From contig NZ_BBME01000012.1 in NCBI RefSeq assembly GCF_000971395.1, forward strand, positions 1 through 64,000: a stretch of 64,000 bases of DNA, in the 5' to 3' direction. This DNA comes from Demequina iriomotensis (GTDB lineage: Bacteria; Actinomycetota; Actinomycetes; Actinomycetales; Demequinaceae). How positions within the stretch are numbered: the first letter of the stretch is position 1; the number at the start of each line of letters is the position of its first letter. Both the position numbers and the translations under genes were made by a program. This document shows, in pieces, positions 24,565-35,000 of the stretch. Below the pieces are notes generated by a model. That model was not told the origin of the DNA. It did no database searches and was given only the letters and a program-made list of their open reading frames with translations.

Positions 24565-24619
24565 GACTCCGAGATCGGGAACCCGGAACTGGAAGGAAAG
24601 GGCACCCGACCTCGGAGTC
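24565..24619. repeat. long-loop inverted repeat between convergent genes
   Basis: GACTCCGAG (24565-24573) and CTCGGAGTC (24611-24619) are perfect 9-bp arms around a 37-nt purine-rich loop. It lies between the stops of the convergent DHFR-like and zinc-ribbon genes and may be a bidirectional terminator, though the loop is long. Confidence 0.35.
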
Positions 24620-24648
24620 GGTTCAATTATCGGGTATGAGAGGCGGGA

Positions 24649-25077
24649 CTAGTCGCAGTAGTCGCAGCGGCCGGTCGACGGCAGGTTGGTGAAGCACGAG
24701 GCGCACGTCGGGACGACCGCCTCCTGCACCTTCTCGACCACCGCGGTGAAGCCCTTCGCGCTCGCCTGATGCGCGGGCAGCTCGACCCAGTAGTTCTGTC
24801 CGTCCTCGGGGTGGACGGCGATGTAGCCGTGCGCGATGAAGGCGACCGGGCTGCCCCCGCCTGTGGGCTCGAGGGCGATGAAGGCGCGCGACTCGGGGAT
24901 GTACACGTGCTCGTAGCGGAGGCCGCGGACGGTCTCGACGATCTGATCGATGTTCTCGGCGGGCGGCTTGAAGTCCGCGAGCGCCGACTCGAAGGATCGG
25001 AAGTAGGTCCGGGGCTCGATGTCCTGGGCGATTGTCACCGGAAGATTATTCAGCATCCCAATAGCACCGAGTGCCAC
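24649..25077 (-). CDS. small protein with C-terminal zinc ribbon, unknown function
   Basis: The protein (142 residues from GTG 25077) has an alpha/beta N-terminal part and ends in a four-cysteine ribbon CASC...CDYC in its last 20 residues. It has no membrane segment. Start choice is uncertain: GTG 25077 has a weak CGGGA ribosome site; ATG 25056 and GTG 25038 are alternatives, the last just after an AT-rich TAATCT stretch. I do not recognise the family; zinc binding is the only inference. Confidence 0.6.
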   Translation of the reverse strand: MALGAIGMLNNLPVTIAQDIEPRTYFRSFESALADFKPPAENIDQIVETVRGLRYEHVYIPESRAFIALEPTGGGSPVAFIAHGYIAVHPEDGQNYWVELPAHQASAKGFTAVVEKVQEAVVPTCASCFTNLPSTGRCDYCD

Positions 25078-25107
25078 CGTTGGTCCCGGCGCGGGCGAGA
25101 TGCCTGA

Positions 25108-25947
25108 TCAACGCGGGTCGCGGTACTTCCACATCGTGAGCGAGCCGAACACCGCGACCAGGCCTGCGGACCATGCGAGGGAGATCGCGACCTCGCCGCC
25201 CGGCGAGATGCCGTCCATGAGCGCGCGCACCGCCGTCACCAGGTCGGACACCGGGTTGACGTCCACCCAGGCTTGGAGCCAGCCCGGCATGGTCGACGGG
25301 TCGACGAAGATGTTCGAGCCGAACAGCAGCGGCATGAGGGTGAACCCGGCGACGCCCATGATCGCCTGCGGAGTCCGCAGGATCAGCGACAGGAAGGTCC
25401 AGATCCAGCCGAGCGAGAACGCGAAGACGAGCACCAGCGCGATCCCGGCAGCGACCCCTGCGACGCCGCCCGCCGGCCGCCACCCGATCGCGAGGCACAC
25501 CAGCGCGGTGATGATCGACGCCACCATGAAGCGGACCGCATCGCCGAGCAGCATCCCGACCAGCGGGGACGGCCGCCAGATGGGCAGGGAGCGGAACCGA
25601 TCGAACACTCCGCGGTCGATGTCGGTGCGCAGGTTCGACCCCGTGTACATGGTGATGAACAGCACCGACTGCACCAGCACGCCCGGCGCGATGTACGCGA
25701 TGTAGTCGGCCGGCGACCCCGCGATGGCACCGCCGAACAGGTACGTGAACAGCAGCGTCATCATCACGGGGAACACGGTGACGTCGAAGAGCTGCTCGGG
25801 AACGTGCTTGATCTTCAGCAGCGCCCGCCATCCGAAGGTCACCGATGTCGCGAGCGCCGAGGGTCGCGCAGGGCGGGTCACGCTCGTGAGCGCCGATGCG
25901 ATGGCATCGGTCCTCAGCTCCGCCTCCTGCGCCGTCGTGGTGCTCAT
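25108..25947 (-). CDS. ABC transporter permease, DrrB-like
   Basis: The 279-residue protein is an ABC-2 type permease with about six membrane segments, a cytoplasmic N-terminus of about 60 residues and the family segments [12 protein letters not shown] and [15 protein letters not shown] (the last typical of drug exporters of the DrrB/daunorubicin resistance group). It forms an exporter with the ATPase encoded just upstream. Its ATG overlaps the ATPase stop (ATGA). Substrate unknown. Confidence 0.85.
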   Translation of the reverse strand: MSTTTAQEAELRTDAIASALTSVTRPARPSALATSVTFGWRALLKIKHVPEQLFDVTVFPVMMTLLFTYLFGGAIAGSPADYIAYIAPGVLVQSVLFITMYTGSNLRTDIDRGVFDRFRSLPIWRPSPLVGMLLGDAVRFMVASIITALVCLAIGWRPAGGVAGVAAGIALVLVFAFSLGWIWTFLSLILRTPQAIMGVAGFTLMPLLFGSNIFVDPSTMPGWLQAWVDVNPVSDLVTAVRALMDGISPGGEVAISLAWSAGLVAVFGSLTMWKYRDPR

Positions 25948-26903
25948 GCCGCCTCCTCCTCGTCCTCTGCAGGCCGGCCCGTGAGCGCGAGGAACACCTC
26001 GTCCAGCGTCGGCTGTCCGAGCGAGAACTGCGCGAGCTCGATGTGCGCCTGCTCGAGCGCGGCAAGCGCCCGGGTCACGCCCGAGCGGTCCTCGAGACCC
26101 GCGACGAGCGCCTGGGGGTCGTGGGTGGTGCCGAGCTCGATGCCGAGCTCGCGGGCGAGGATGTCGCGTGCCGCGTCACGGTCCTGGCGACGCATCACGC
26201 GCACGTGCAGCGTCCCCGACCCGACGGAAGCCTTGAGCTCGCTGGACGTGCCCTCCGCGATGATCCGGCCGTGGTCGATCACCGAGATGCGGTCCGCAAG
26301 CTGGTCGGCCTCGTCCAGGTATTGCGTGGTGAGCATCACCGTGGTGCCGTGCCTCACCAGGGCACGGATGATGTCCCACACCTCGTTGCGTGCGCGCGGG
26401 TCCAGCCCGGTGGTGGGCTCGTCGAGGAACAGCAGCTCGGGGCTCACCACGAGCGACGCGGCGATGTCGATGCGCCGCCGCATGCCGCCGCTGTACTTCT
26501 TCACCTGCCGGTCCGCGGCATCGTCGAGACCGAAGGCCCCCAGGAGCTCGTCCGCGCGGCGGGTCGCGGCGGCGCCGCGGAAGCCGAAGAGCTTGGCGAT
26601 GAGCCGGAGGTTCTCCCGACCCGAGAGGTCCTCGTCCACCGAGGCGAACTGCCCCGTGAGGCTGACCTTGCTGCGGACCTCGTCAGCCGCGCGGACGATG
26701 TCGTGGCCCAGCACCCGCGCATGCCCGGCGTCGGGGCGGATGAGGGTCGCGAACATCCGGATCGCCGTCGTCTTGCCGGCGCCGTTCGGGCCGAGGAAGC
26801 CGTGCACGCCCCCGCGCGGGATCGCGAGGTCGATGCCGTCGACCGCGCGTGTGTCCCCGTAGACCTTGGTCAGCCCCGCGGTCTCGATCACCAGCTCCGT
26901 CAT
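25944..26903 (-). CDS. ABC transporter ATP-binding protein, DrrA-like
   Basis: The 319-residue ATPase has Walker A GPNGAGKT (38-45), signature YSGGM (137-141), Walker [14 protein letters not shown] (157-169) and a C-terminal domain with the DrrA-type [17 protein letters not shown]. It powers the DrrB-like permease. The ATG at 26903 follows GGGGAGGG, a good ribosome site. The tail is acidic (EDEEEAA). The pair probably exports a hydrophobic compound, but no substrate or regulator is evident next to it. Confidence 0.87.
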   Translation of the reverse strand: MTELVIETAGLTKVYGDTRAVDGIDLAIPRGGVHGFLGPNGAGKTTAIRMFATLIRPDAGHARVLGHDIVRAADEVRSKVSLTGQFASVDEDLSGRENLRLIAKLFGFRGAAATRRADELLGAFGLDDAADRQVKKYSGGMRRRIDIAASLVVSPELLFLDEPTTGLDPRARNEVWDIIRALVRHGTTVMLTTQYLDEADQLADRISVIDHGRIIAEGTSSELKASVGSGTLHVRVMRRQDRDAARDILARELGIELGTTHDPQALVAGLEDRSGVTRALAALEQAHIELAQFSLGQPTLDEVFLALTGRPAEDEEEAA

Positions 26904-26989
26904 CGTCGCCCTCCCCTGGGCTCGTCGCGACCCCGTCAGGGTACGTCCGCCCGCCGACACGCGTCAGGCCCCACTTCTGGGGGGCGAGC

Positions 26990-27961
26990 TCAGCGCGCGA
27001 CAGCCTCCGCGCGCGCCCACCACCGCGCGATGGTGCGGGCCTGGCCGGACGCATCGTCCAACCAGGGCTGATGCCCGGTCCCACGGACGATGCGCACCGT
27101 GGAGCCGCGCGCATGGCGTGCCCAGGCCTCGACACGCGCGGGCGTCGCGAACGGGTCGCGATCCCCCACCACCCACAGGGACCGCGCCTCGATCGCCTCG
27201 AGCGTGTCGCGTCCGACCACCCATTCCGGGCGCAGCCCGCGCCACGTCGCGGCGCGGCTCATGAGCGCGAGCTCGTGGCGATAGGTGTCGGTGCACCTGC
27301 TGAGCGCGTAGCGCCACTCGAGGTCGGGGCGGGAGACGCGGCCGGCCTCGATCAGCCCGCCATGCCCCATGGCCGCGAACGAGCGCCGCAGGTCGCGCTC
27401 GTTGAGCGCATGGCGCTCCACGAGGCGCGCCACGGCCGGGATCGCGCTCGCCCTTACCGCGCGCGGCAGCCGCATGCCCCGAATCGCCGGCACCCCCTCG
27501 ACGACCACGCTCCGCACCAGGTCGGGCCGCCGCGCCGCCAGCACCAGCACCGCCATGCCGCCGGCGCTGTTGCCCACCAGGTCGACCGGACCGGCGCCGC
27601 TCTGCTCGACCACCGCGGCGAGCGACCGCGCGATCGCGTCCATGAGAGCGGCCGGGGTCATGTCGGAGTAGTCGAGCGGATCGCTCAGGCCGCATCCGGG
27701 CCGGTCGACCACGATCGCCCTGATCCCCTCCATCGCGCCCACGAGCGGAACCAGGTTGGCGCCCGCCGTCGGGTTGCCGTGGACGAACACCACGGGCCGG
27801 CCCTCACCGTGCTCCATCGACCTCACGCGGATGCCGAGGCCGGCGACGTCGCTCCAGCGCTCTGTCGGATCGGGCATGCCGTGCTGCCGCCACACGGCGG
27901 CCTCGGCCTCCCGGTAGCGCGCATCGTCCCGGCGGGACCCGTGGGTGGCGGTCCAGGGCAT
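26990..27961 (-). CDS. alpha/beta hydrolase fold protein
   Basis: The 323-residue protein carries an oxyanion HGNPTAG (61-67), nucleophile elbow GNSAGG with Ser132, an acid in VVGDRDPFATP and a terminal GTGHQPWLDD with the catalytic His. It has no signal peptide. The ATG at 27961 has a GGAGGAGG ribosome site. Substrate unknown; haloalkane dehalogenase-like and epoxide hydrolase-like enzymes share this layout. It stands alone between the exporter genes and an intergenic inverted repeat. Confidence 0.82.
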   Translation of the reverse strand: MPWTATHGSRRDDARYREAEAAVWRQHGMPDPTERWSDVAGLGIRVRSMEHGEGRPVVFVHGNPTAGANLVPLVGAMEGIRAIVVDRPGCGLSDPLDYSDMTPAALMDAIARSLAAVVEQSGAGPVDLVGNSAGGMAVLVLAARRPDLVRSVVVEGVPAIRGMRLPRAVRASAIPAVARLVERHALNERDLRRSFAAMGHGGLIEAGRVSRPDLEWRYALSRCTDTYRHELALMSRAATWRGLRPEWVVGRDTLEAIEARSLWVVGDRDPFATPARVEAWARHARGSTVRIVRGTGHQPWLDDASGQARTIARWWARAEAVAR

Positions 27962-28062
27962 TCGCGGCCTCCTCCTCCGATGGGCGCGGTGGTCATCCCT
28001 CAGGATGCGCCCGGCCTGAGCCGCGCGCCACCGCGCGGCACGGCCCAGCCCGTGTCACGCCG

Positions 28063-28148
28063 CTCCGCGGATTCACGCGTCTTGCGTCACCCGCATCGCG
28101 CGCCTCGCACCCCGCGCCCCGCGTCGCAAGACGCATGAATCCGCGGAG
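28063..28148. repeat. 24-bp-arm inverted repeat, member of an intergenic repeat family
   Basis: The left arm 28063-28086 and right arm 28125-28148 are inverted copies with a single mismatch (at 28076) around a 38-nt loop. Arms start CTCCGCGGATTCA. It is downstream of the PEBP gene and could terminate it. The outer sequence recurs at 42072-42243 (CTCCGCG..TTCATGC), so it looks like a dispersed element. Confidence 0.6.
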
Positions 28149-28221
28149 GATGCCAAGGCGACACAGGTGACACCCAGTCGCCGGCCAAGGACCTGGAGGC
28201 GCCGATCAGCGCGCGGGACAC

Positions 28222-28665
28222 CTACCGCGAGTAGGTCGCGACCAGACGTGCCTGCTCGAGCACCGCGTCGTCGTAGGCGTGGAGGAACGCGTCGCGCGAG
28301 GGCTCGCCGATCACGGGCCGCGCCATCGCGTACACCCAGAAGTAGTAGCGGTGGTCGCCATGGCCGAAGGGCGGGAACGGGCCGACGTAGCCGACGCCGC
28401 CGTCGTCGTTCGGCCCCGGCCGGGCCGCCGCGACGTCGATCTCGCCCTCACGCGCCGGGATGCCGTACAGCGTCCAGTGCGTGAAGCCGTGGGCCAGGGG
28501 CGCATCCGGGTCATGGCACACGAGCGCGAGCTCGACCGCGCCGGCGGGCACGCCCGACACCACGAGGCGAGGGGTCTGCGCACCCGTCTGGCCGGCGAAC
28601 CGGTCCTCGATGCGTGCGCCCCCGACGATGTCGGGGCTGGTCAGGGCGAGATCCTTCACGGGCAC
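28222..28665 (-). CDS. YbhB/YbcL-type phosphatidylethanolamine-binding (PEBP) protein
   Basis: The 147-residue protein has the PEBP signatures LALVCHDPDAP, FTHWTLYGIP and GYVGPFPPFGHGDHRYYFWVYA. Bacterial members are small cytoplasmic proteins with an anion-binding pocket and unclear function. The GTG at 28665 follows AAGGAGG by 5 nt; a second GTG two codons later is an alternative. It has its own region between ilvE and a terminator-like inverted repeat. Confidence 0.85.
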   Translation of the reverse strand: MPVKDLALTSPDIVGGARIEDRFAGQTGAQTPRLVVSGVPAGAVELALVCHDPDAPLAHGFTHWTLYGIPAREGEIDVAAARPGPNDDGGVGYVGPFPPFGHGDHRYYFWVYAMARPVIGEPSRDAFLHAYDDAVLEQARLVATYSR

Positions 28666-28753
28666 GGGCGCCTCCTTGCGGCTCGGGTGCGTTGCAGCAC
28701 CCATCTTGCGCGAGCCGCGCCGCCGACGCGAGCGGTGCCCCCGCATCGTCCCG

Positions 28754-29863
28754 TCAGAGGATGCGGTGCATCCAGCCGTACGTGTCCTCGGCGCGGCCGT
28801 ACTGGATGTCGAGCAGGCGCTGGCGGGTCGCGAGGGTGATCGGGCCAGCGTCGCCCGAGCCGACCGTGATGTCAAACTCCTCCGCGCCGATGCGGCCGAC
28901 CGGCGTGATGAGCGCCGCCGTGCCGCACGCGAAGATCTCCGCGATCTCGCCGGACTCGATGCCCTCGCGCAGCTCGGCGAGGGTGATGTCGCGCTCGACC
29001 ACCTTGAGGTTCTGGTCCTCGAGCAGCTGGATGATCGACGAGCGCGTCACGCCCTCGAGGATGTTGCCGTTGATGATCGGCGTGAGCACGGTGCCGTCCT
29101 GCTGGACCGCGAAGACGTTCATGCCGCCCAGCTCCTCGAGCACCGTGTTGGTGCGCGCGTCCAGGAAGAGCACCTGGTCGTAGCCCCGCTCGGACGCGCC
29201 GATCTGCGGGCGCAGCGCCGCGGCGTAGTTGCCGCCGCACTTGGCCGCGCCGGTGCCGCCGGGGCCCGCGCGGTGGAAGTCACGCTCGACCCAGATCGAC
29301 ACAGGCTTGACGCCGCCCTTGAAGTAGGGGCCGGACGGCGACGCGATGAGCAGGTACTCGACGCGCTTGGAGGGGCGCAGGCCGAGGAACACGTCGGTCG
29401 CGATGAGGAACGGGCGCAGGTAGAGCGAGGTCTCGGGCTCGGTGGGCGTCCAGGCGTGGTCGAGCTCGACCAGGGCGTGGAGCGAGGCCATGAAGTCCTC
29501 GGTCGGCAGCTCGGGGAGTGCCAGGCGCCACGCGGAGCGCTGGAGGCGCTCGGCATTCTTCTCGGGACGGAACGTGCGCACGGAGCCATCGGCCCAGCGG
29601 TACGCCTTGAGGCCCTCGAAGACCTCCTGCGCGTAGTGCAACACCGAGGCGGCGGGGTCGAGCAGGAGCGGGCCGTAGGGCTCGACGCGGCGGTCGGTCC
29701 AGCCCTCGTCGGCGGTCCACGTGACGCGGGCCATGTGGTCGGTGAAGCGCGTGCCGAAGGCGAGGTCCTTGAGCCGCTCGGCGCGCTCGGCGTCGGTGGC
29801 GGGGTCGGGGTTGCGGACGACGCGGAAGGCCTCCGCGGTGGACGATGCAGCGGTGTCGGTCAC
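28754..29863 (-). CDS. ilvE: branched-chain amino acid aminotransferase (paralogue 2, beside leuB)
   Basis: The 369-residue PLP enzyme catalyses the last step of valine, leucine and isoleucine synthesis. The PLP lysine is Lys208 in GGTGAAKCGGNYA; LHYAQEVFEGLKAY and EELGGMNVFAV are family hallmarks. The GTG start at 29863 follows AGGAAGG. It lies downstream of leuB, separated by a strong hairpin (29903-29947). Its place next to leuB makes it the better candidate for the biosynthetic IlvE than the copy at 14248-15363. Confidence 0.88.
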   Translation of the reverse strand: MTDTAASSTAEAFRVVRNPDPATDAERAERLKDLAFGTRFTDHMARVTWTADEGWTDRRVEPYGPLLLDPAASVLHYAQEVFEGLKAYRWADGSVRTFRPEKNAERLQRSAWRLALPELPTEDFMASLHALVELDHAWTPTEPETSLYLRPFLIATDVFLGLRPSKRVEYLLIASPSGPYFKGGVKPVSIWVERDFHRAGPGGTGAAKCGGNYAAALRPQIGASERGYDQVLFLDARTNTVLEELGGMNVFAVQQDGTVLTPIINGNILEGVTRSSIIQLLEDQNLKVVERDITLAELREGIESGEIAEIFACGTAALITPVGRIGAEEFDITVGSGDAGPITLATRQRLLDIQYGRAEDTYGWMHRIL

Positions 29864-29902
29864 GTCTGGGCCTTCCTGCGGGTGTTGTGGGTGCGTCCTG
29901 CG

Positions 29903-29947
29903 AGGTGCTGAGCGCTCAGAATCGACGGATTCGGGCGCTCAGCACCT
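29903..29947. terminator. terminator after leuB
   Basis: AGGTGCTGAGCGC (29903-29915) and GCGCTCAGCACCT (29935-29947) are perfect 13-bp arms, and inside them GAATC and GATTC extend the stem around a GACG loop. It sits 24 bp beyond the leuB stop and before ilvE. There is no U-tract. Confidence 0.7.
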
Positions 29948-29970
29948 CCCAGCTTGCTTAGGGATGGAGC

Positions 29971-31029
29971 CTAGCCGCGGATGCGGGCGGCGATCGCGTC
30001 GCCCACCTCGGAGGTGGAGCGCGGGCCGTTGCCTTCGGCTCCGGAGGCGACCTTGGCGGCGGCATCGGCGGCGACCGCGTCCTCGACCTTCTGGGCGAGG
30101 TCCTTGTGACCGAGGAAGTCGAGCATCATGCCGACGGACAGGACGGTCGCGGACGGGTCCGCGATGCCCTGACCCGCGATGTCGGGAGCCGATCCGTGCA
30201 CGGGCTCGAACATCGACGGTCCGGTCTTGTCGGGGTTGACGTTGCCGGACGCCGCGAGGCCGATGCCGCCGGAGATCGCCGCTGCCTCGTCGGTGAGGAT
30301 GTCTCCGAAGAGGTTGTCGGTGACGATGACGTCGAACGATGCGGGGGCCGTGACGAGCTTGATGGTCGCCGCGTCGACGTGCAGGTAGTCCCACGTGACG
30401 TCCGGGAACTCGGGTGCGACGGCCTCGACCGTGCGGCGCCACAGGTGGCCGGCGTGGACCAGCACGTTGTGCTTGTGCACCAGCGTGACGTGCTTGCGCG
30501 CGCGGCCCTGGGCGACGGAGAACGCGTAGCGGACCACGCGCTCGACGCCGTGGCGGGTGTTGACCGAGACCTCGGTCGCGATCTCGTGCGGGGTGTCGAC
30601 GCGCAGCGCGCCGCCGTTGCCCACGTACGGACCCTCGGTGCCCTCGCGGACCACCACGAAGTCGATGTCGCCGGGCTCGCTCAGCGGCGAGACCTCGCCC
30701 GGGTACAGGCGCGACGGACGCAGGTTGACGTACTGGTCGAGCTCGAAGCGGAGCTTGAGCAGCAGGCCGCGCTCGAGGACGCCGGACGGCACGGTCGGGT
30801 CGCCGATCGCGCCCAGCAGGATGACGTCGTGGCCCTTGATCGCCTCGAGGTCCGCGTCGGTGAGCGTCTCCCCCGTCGCGTGCCAGCGCTTCGCACCGAG
30901 GTCGAACTCGGTGGTCTCGAACGTGATGTCGGTGCCCTCGGTCGCGGCGGCGAGGCACTTGAGCCCCTGCGCGACGACCTCCGGGCCGATGCCGTCGCCG
31001 GCGACTACTGCGAGGCGGTAGGTGGTCAT
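29971..31029 (-). CDS. leuB: 3-isopropylmalate dehydrogenase
   Basis: The 352-residue enzyme oxidatively decarboxylates 3-isopropylmalate with NAD in leucine synthesis. It begins [15 protein letters not shown] and has the substrate-loop arginines in [20 protein letters not shown], the Lys in TLVHKHNVL, the metal aspartates in [15 protein letters not shown] and the NAD-site [17 protein letters not shown] at 31029. leuC and leuD are not nearby. Expression may extend weakly into ilvE past the terminator. Confidence 0.92.
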   Translation of the reverse strand: MTTYRLAVVAGDGIGPEVVAQGLKCLAAATEGTDITFETTEFDLGAKRWHATGETLTDADLEAIKGHDVILLGAIGDPTVPSGVLERGLLLKLRFELDQYVNLRPSRLYPGEVSPLSEPGDIDFVVVREGTEGPYVGNGGALRVDTPHEIATEVSVNTRHGVERVVRYAFSVAQGRARKHVTLVHKHNVLVHAGHLWRRTVEAVAPEFPDVTWDYLHVDAATIKLVTAPASFDVIVTDNLFGDILTDEAAAISGGIGLAASGNVNPDKTGPSMFEPVHGSAPDIAGQGIADPSATVLSVGMMLDFLGHKDLAQKVEDAVAADAAAKVASGAEGNGPRSTSEVGDAIAARIRG

Positions 31030-31117
31030 CGGTTCTCCCTCGGTGGATCGGTGGCGCCGCGCCCGTCGTCGGGTCCGGCGGCTCTCCGCTCATCCTAGGG
31101 GAAGTGTCCACATGTTG

Positions 31118-31150
31118 GGGAATCCGTCTCGCATCGCGAGACGGATTCCC
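31118..31150. terminator. strong hairpin terminator
   Basis: GGGAATCCGTCTCGC (31118-31132) and GCGAGACGGATTCCC (31136-31150) are perfect 15-bp arms with only a 3-nt loop. It lies 8 bp past the stop of the minus-strand exported protein gene and before leuB. Confidence 0.75.
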
Positions 31151-31158
31151 TCGGGTGG

Positions 31159-31932
31159 CTACTCCTCGACGTCGAATGCCAACGACTCAACCACCGGCGC
31201 GACGAGCGCCATGTAGTCGTCGTAGGCGACCCGCTCCACCGGGACGGCCGCCTCGACGGCGATCACTCCGGCGGGACCATCAAGCAGGTACAGCCTGACG
31301 GGCGACCTCGCCGTGATGGTTCGATGGAGATGCGTCCCGTGGTCGTCGATGAGGTAGGCGACGCCTGGCACCCCCGCACTGGCCGGGCACGTGTCCGTCC
31401 ATCCTTCCGCGAGCGCGAGGTCGAGCCGGTAGCCCGACAGGCCCCCGAGCTCGACCCGCTCGTCGGAGACCACGCCGACGCCGTCCTGTGCGACCAACGC
31501 GCCACGGATCGAGGCGAGGTCCTTGCCGACCTCGGGATCTGCGGTGTCGCCGCACGGCAGGGTCGGGATCAGAGGCTCCGCGAAGACGGTGATCGTGGGC
31601 CGCACCGGTGCCCCCGGCGCGATCCACTCGGGCAGACGCAGGATGACGTCCCCCTCGGGCAACCGCGTGGTCGACCAGCCGTCGGGGAGCTCGTACGAGA
31701 CCCCTAGCGCGCCCCGTTCCGACGCGACCACGCCGGCGGCGTCAGGAGGCACGGGGACGACGTAGCCGGTCGACGGGTCCCACAGCCCGACGCAGATCGC
31801 AGCCGGTTCGCACGGCGGGTGCGGCACCGTGCCCGCGGCGGCACACGCACCGGACACCACGACGATGCCGCCGATGGCGGTCACGAGGAGCATGGCGTCG
31901 CGTACGCCTCGCGCGGAACAGAGGATGGACAT
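31159..31932 (-). CDS. secreted or lipid-anchored protein of unknown function
   Basis: The 257-residue protein has an N-terminal hydrophobic signal (about 13-32, DAMLLVTAIGGIVVVSGACAAAG). The cysteine after SGA could be a weak lipobox, otherwise it is a signal peptide or anchor. The mature part contains further cysteines (PPCEPAAICVG, PCGD, TCPAS) and no recognised domain. ATG at 31932 with a strong AAGGAGA ribosome site. It is divergent from the SARP-NTPase gene with GTATG direct repeats between them, so it is a likely target of that regulator. Confidence 0.68.
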   Translation of the reverse strand: MSILCSARGVRDAMLLVTAIGGIVVVSGACAAAGTVPHPPCEPAAICVGLWDPSTGYVVPVPPDAAGVVASERGALGVSYELPDGWSTTRLPEGDVILRLPEWIAPGAPVRPTITVFAEPLIPTLPCGDTADPEVGKDLASIRGALVAQDGVGVVSDERVELGGLSGYRLDLALAEGWTDTCPASAGVPGVAYLIDDHGTHLHRTITARSPVRLYLLDGPAGVIAVEAAVPVERVAYDDYMALVAPVVESLAFDVEE

Positions 31933-31973
31933 GGCGGTCTCCTTTCAGATCGCCGCCAGTACACCCGCCCGCC

Positions 31974-32021
31974 GTATGGACACGGTATGTGCGCCCGAGA
32001 GCGCGGTATGCGCGCGGTATG
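31974..32021. promoter_or_regulatory. GTATG direct repeats, candidate SARP binding site
   Basis: GTATG occurs at 31974, 31985, 32006 and 32017: spacings of 11, 21 and 11 bp, on the same DNA face. Three copies extend to CGGTATG. SARP-type winged-helix regulators bind direct repeats with about 11-bp period, and the divergent 4.2-kb gene encodes such a domain. Confidence 0.6.
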
Positions 32022-32038
32022 CGTCGCGACCTCCGTCC

Positions 32039-32067
32039 TTGACCCGCCTTGGGGCGCCGCCGACACT
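32039..32067 (+). promoter_or_regulatory. leaderless promoter of the SARP-NTPase gene
   Basis: TTGACC (32039-32044), a 17-bp spacer and GACACT (32062-32067) end 6 nt before the ATG at 32074, so transcription should start at or next to the A of the start codon. Confidence 0.55.
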
Positions 32068-32073
32068 CGAGGG

Positions 32074-35000
32074 ATGAGGGTCACGGTCCTCGGGGGAAGG
32101 GGCGTCTCGGACGAACCGAGAGTCAGCCCACGCGAACGCGCCGTGCTCGAGGCGCTCCTCGTGAGCCGGCCCAGCGAGGCGAGCGCCGCCTCTCTCGCCG
32201 AGGCGCTCTGGGCTGATGCGCCGCCATCAACATGGGCCAAGCAGCTCCAGGCGTCGATCAGCCGCCTCCGCAAGGCGTATGGCTCCGATGCGATCGTGAC
32301 CGTGGCTCACGGGTACCGCATCGTCCCGCGGCGATCCGGCGGTGGGCTCGAGGTGGACGCGGACGAGTTCGAGGAGGCGATCGAGCGCGCGCGCGAGCTG
32401 GCGGCCGGGCACGAGCATCCGCGCGCCGCGACCATGCTCGAACGCGCCCTCGGTCTGTGGCAGGGCCGGCCGTACGCCGCGCTCGAGGAGTGGCCTCCGG
32501 CGCACGGCGAGGCCGAGCGGCTCAGCGAGCTCCGCGCGGCGGCGGAGGACGACCTGCTCGAGGCGCGGCTGGCTGCCGGGGATCACCGCGCGGTCGCCGA
32601 GCAGGCCGCCGCATTGTGCGCCACCGAGCCGTACCGCGAGCGCCGCTGGCACGCGCTCGCTCTGGCCCAGTACCGCTGCGAGCGCCAGGCCGACTCGCTG
32701 TCCACGGTCCGTCGCGCCCAGCGCCTGCTCATCGAGGAGCTCGGCATCGACCCCGGTGCCTCGCTAGTGAACCTCGAGCAGGCGATCCTTCGGCACGACG
32801 AGGCGCTCCTCGCGGCACCGGCCGCTCGCCCGCCGAGCCCCGACTGCCCGTACAAGGGGCTCGCGGAGTACGAACCCGAGGACGCGGAGCTGTTCTTCGG
32901 ACGCGACGACGACGTCTCGGCCGTCCTCGACACGCTCGAACGCACGCGGTTCGCCACCGTCACAGGACCATCGGGCATCGGAAAGTCCTCGATCCTCCGC
33001 GCAGGCCTGATCCCCGCGTTACGTCGTCGCGGGCTCGCGCCCGTGCTCCTCGATGCGGACGCGACGGCCGCGCGGGCCGTCGAGACCGCCGGCTCGAGGC
33101 CGATCATCGTGGACGACCTCGGCGCTGCCCTGGGCGACCCGGACACCGCAAGCGAGCTGTGCCTCGCGCTCGCGGCGGCCCACGCCGCCGGCGCCCTGGT
33201 ATGCGTCGCGATCCAGTCACGGCACCTCGACGGGTGCGCCGCGCTGCCGTCCCTCGGGCCCCTGGTGACCTCCGGGCTGCACCTGGTCGCTCCCCCGTCC
33301 GCCGACGCCATCAGAGAGGTGATCGAGCAGCCCGCGGTGCAGAGCGGCCTCTCGATCGAGCACGGGCTGGTCGACGTCGTGCTCCACGATGCGTCCCGCG
33401 TGGACTCGGCGCTACCGCTGCTGTCGCACGCACTCGCGGCCACGTGGGAGCGGCGTGACGGCACGACGTTGACGATCGAGGCTTACGAGGCGACCGGCGG
33501 GCTCGCGGGCGCGGTGGCGCGGTCGGCCGAGCGCGTGTTCGGCAACCTCACAGCCGGGCAACGTGAGGAGTGCCGTGCGGTGATGCGGCGGCTCGTCGAC
33601 GTCGACGCCGCGGGCACCGTCGCGCTCCACGCGGCGGACGCCTCCGCCGTCGATGCGACCCAGGCGCGCGCCGAGGCGGTGGCGCGGCTGGTCGCGGCCC
33701 GCCTGCTGGTGGCACGCGCCGACGACTTCCTGCTCGCGCACGAGGCGCTCACACGCGAGTGGCCGCGCCTCAGCACGTGGCTCGACGAGGACGCCGAGAC
33801 GCACCGCCTGGTCGCGCACCTCGCCGCCAGCGCTCGCTCGTGGGATGCGAGCGGCAGGCACGTCGACGACCTCTACCGCGGGTCGCGGCTCGCGGCGGCG
33901 CTCGCCTGGCACGAGGCTACGGCCGACGCGCTCGCGGACGTCGAACGGGACTTCCTCGCGGAGTCCATCGCGCATCGTGACCGGGAGGCCTCTGCCCTCG
34001 CGGAGTCCGCGGCGCGCGACCACCGTGCGCGCCGGTGGGCGCGGGTGCTCGGCGCGGTGGGCGTGGTCGCGGCGATCGCCGCCGTCGTGCTCGGCGGCAT
34101 GGCGATCGCATCGCATCGGGATGCCTCGCGGCAGGCGCACGATGCGATGGTCCAGACCCTCGCGGACGCGGTCTCCGGCCTCGTCGGCTCCTCGCGCGAA
34201 ACCGCCGCGCTGGTCGCGGTCGAGCTCGGCAACACCTGGCCGGACGATCCGCGCACGCGGGCCGCGCTCTTCGACGTGGCCGCCTCGCATCCCGACCTCG
34301 TGCAGGCCGTCGTCACCCCGGGCTCCTCGGGCATCGCGGGGGCGACGGACGGTGCCGGGCGGATCGTCGTCGCCACCGCGGCGGGGCTTGAGGTCCGGGA
34401 TCCGGCGGACCTCACGGTGACGGCGTCCATCGCGGATCCCTCCCCCACGCGCGCCGATCGCGCCGTCGCGGTCGCGGACGACGGCGCCGTCGCGGTGGTG
34501 CTGGCACAGGCCTCCGGCTGCGCCACCGCGACGACCTGCGGGCGTCTGACCTCCTACGACGTCGCGAGCGAAGCCGTGCTCGGCACGGCGGACGCAACGG
34601 TGCCGGGCAGCGCGGATGTCCCGCTCGCGCTCGCGATCTCGCCCGGCGGCGAGGTGGTGGCGACGGTCGGCCAGGGCTCCGGTTCGGTCGAGCTGAGGGA
34701 CGCCACCACGCTCGACGTGCTCCGGACCGTTCCGGGCATCGTCGCATCCGGCGACGATGCCGTGCTCGCGGTCGCCGCGGACGGCTCGTTCCTCGTCGGC
34801 TCGGGCGGCACGATCCGGTCCGTCGATCCCGCCACCGGCCGCATCGTCGCGGCGTGGACCGTCGACCCCGCCGCGACGGGCCTCGGGATCGCGGCGATGA
34901 GCGACGGGCGTGTGCTGACCTCGGGCCCGCTTCACGTCGCGCTGCTCGATCCCGAGAACGGGGAGATCGCCTGGACCGTCACGATCCCATCGGACCAGGA

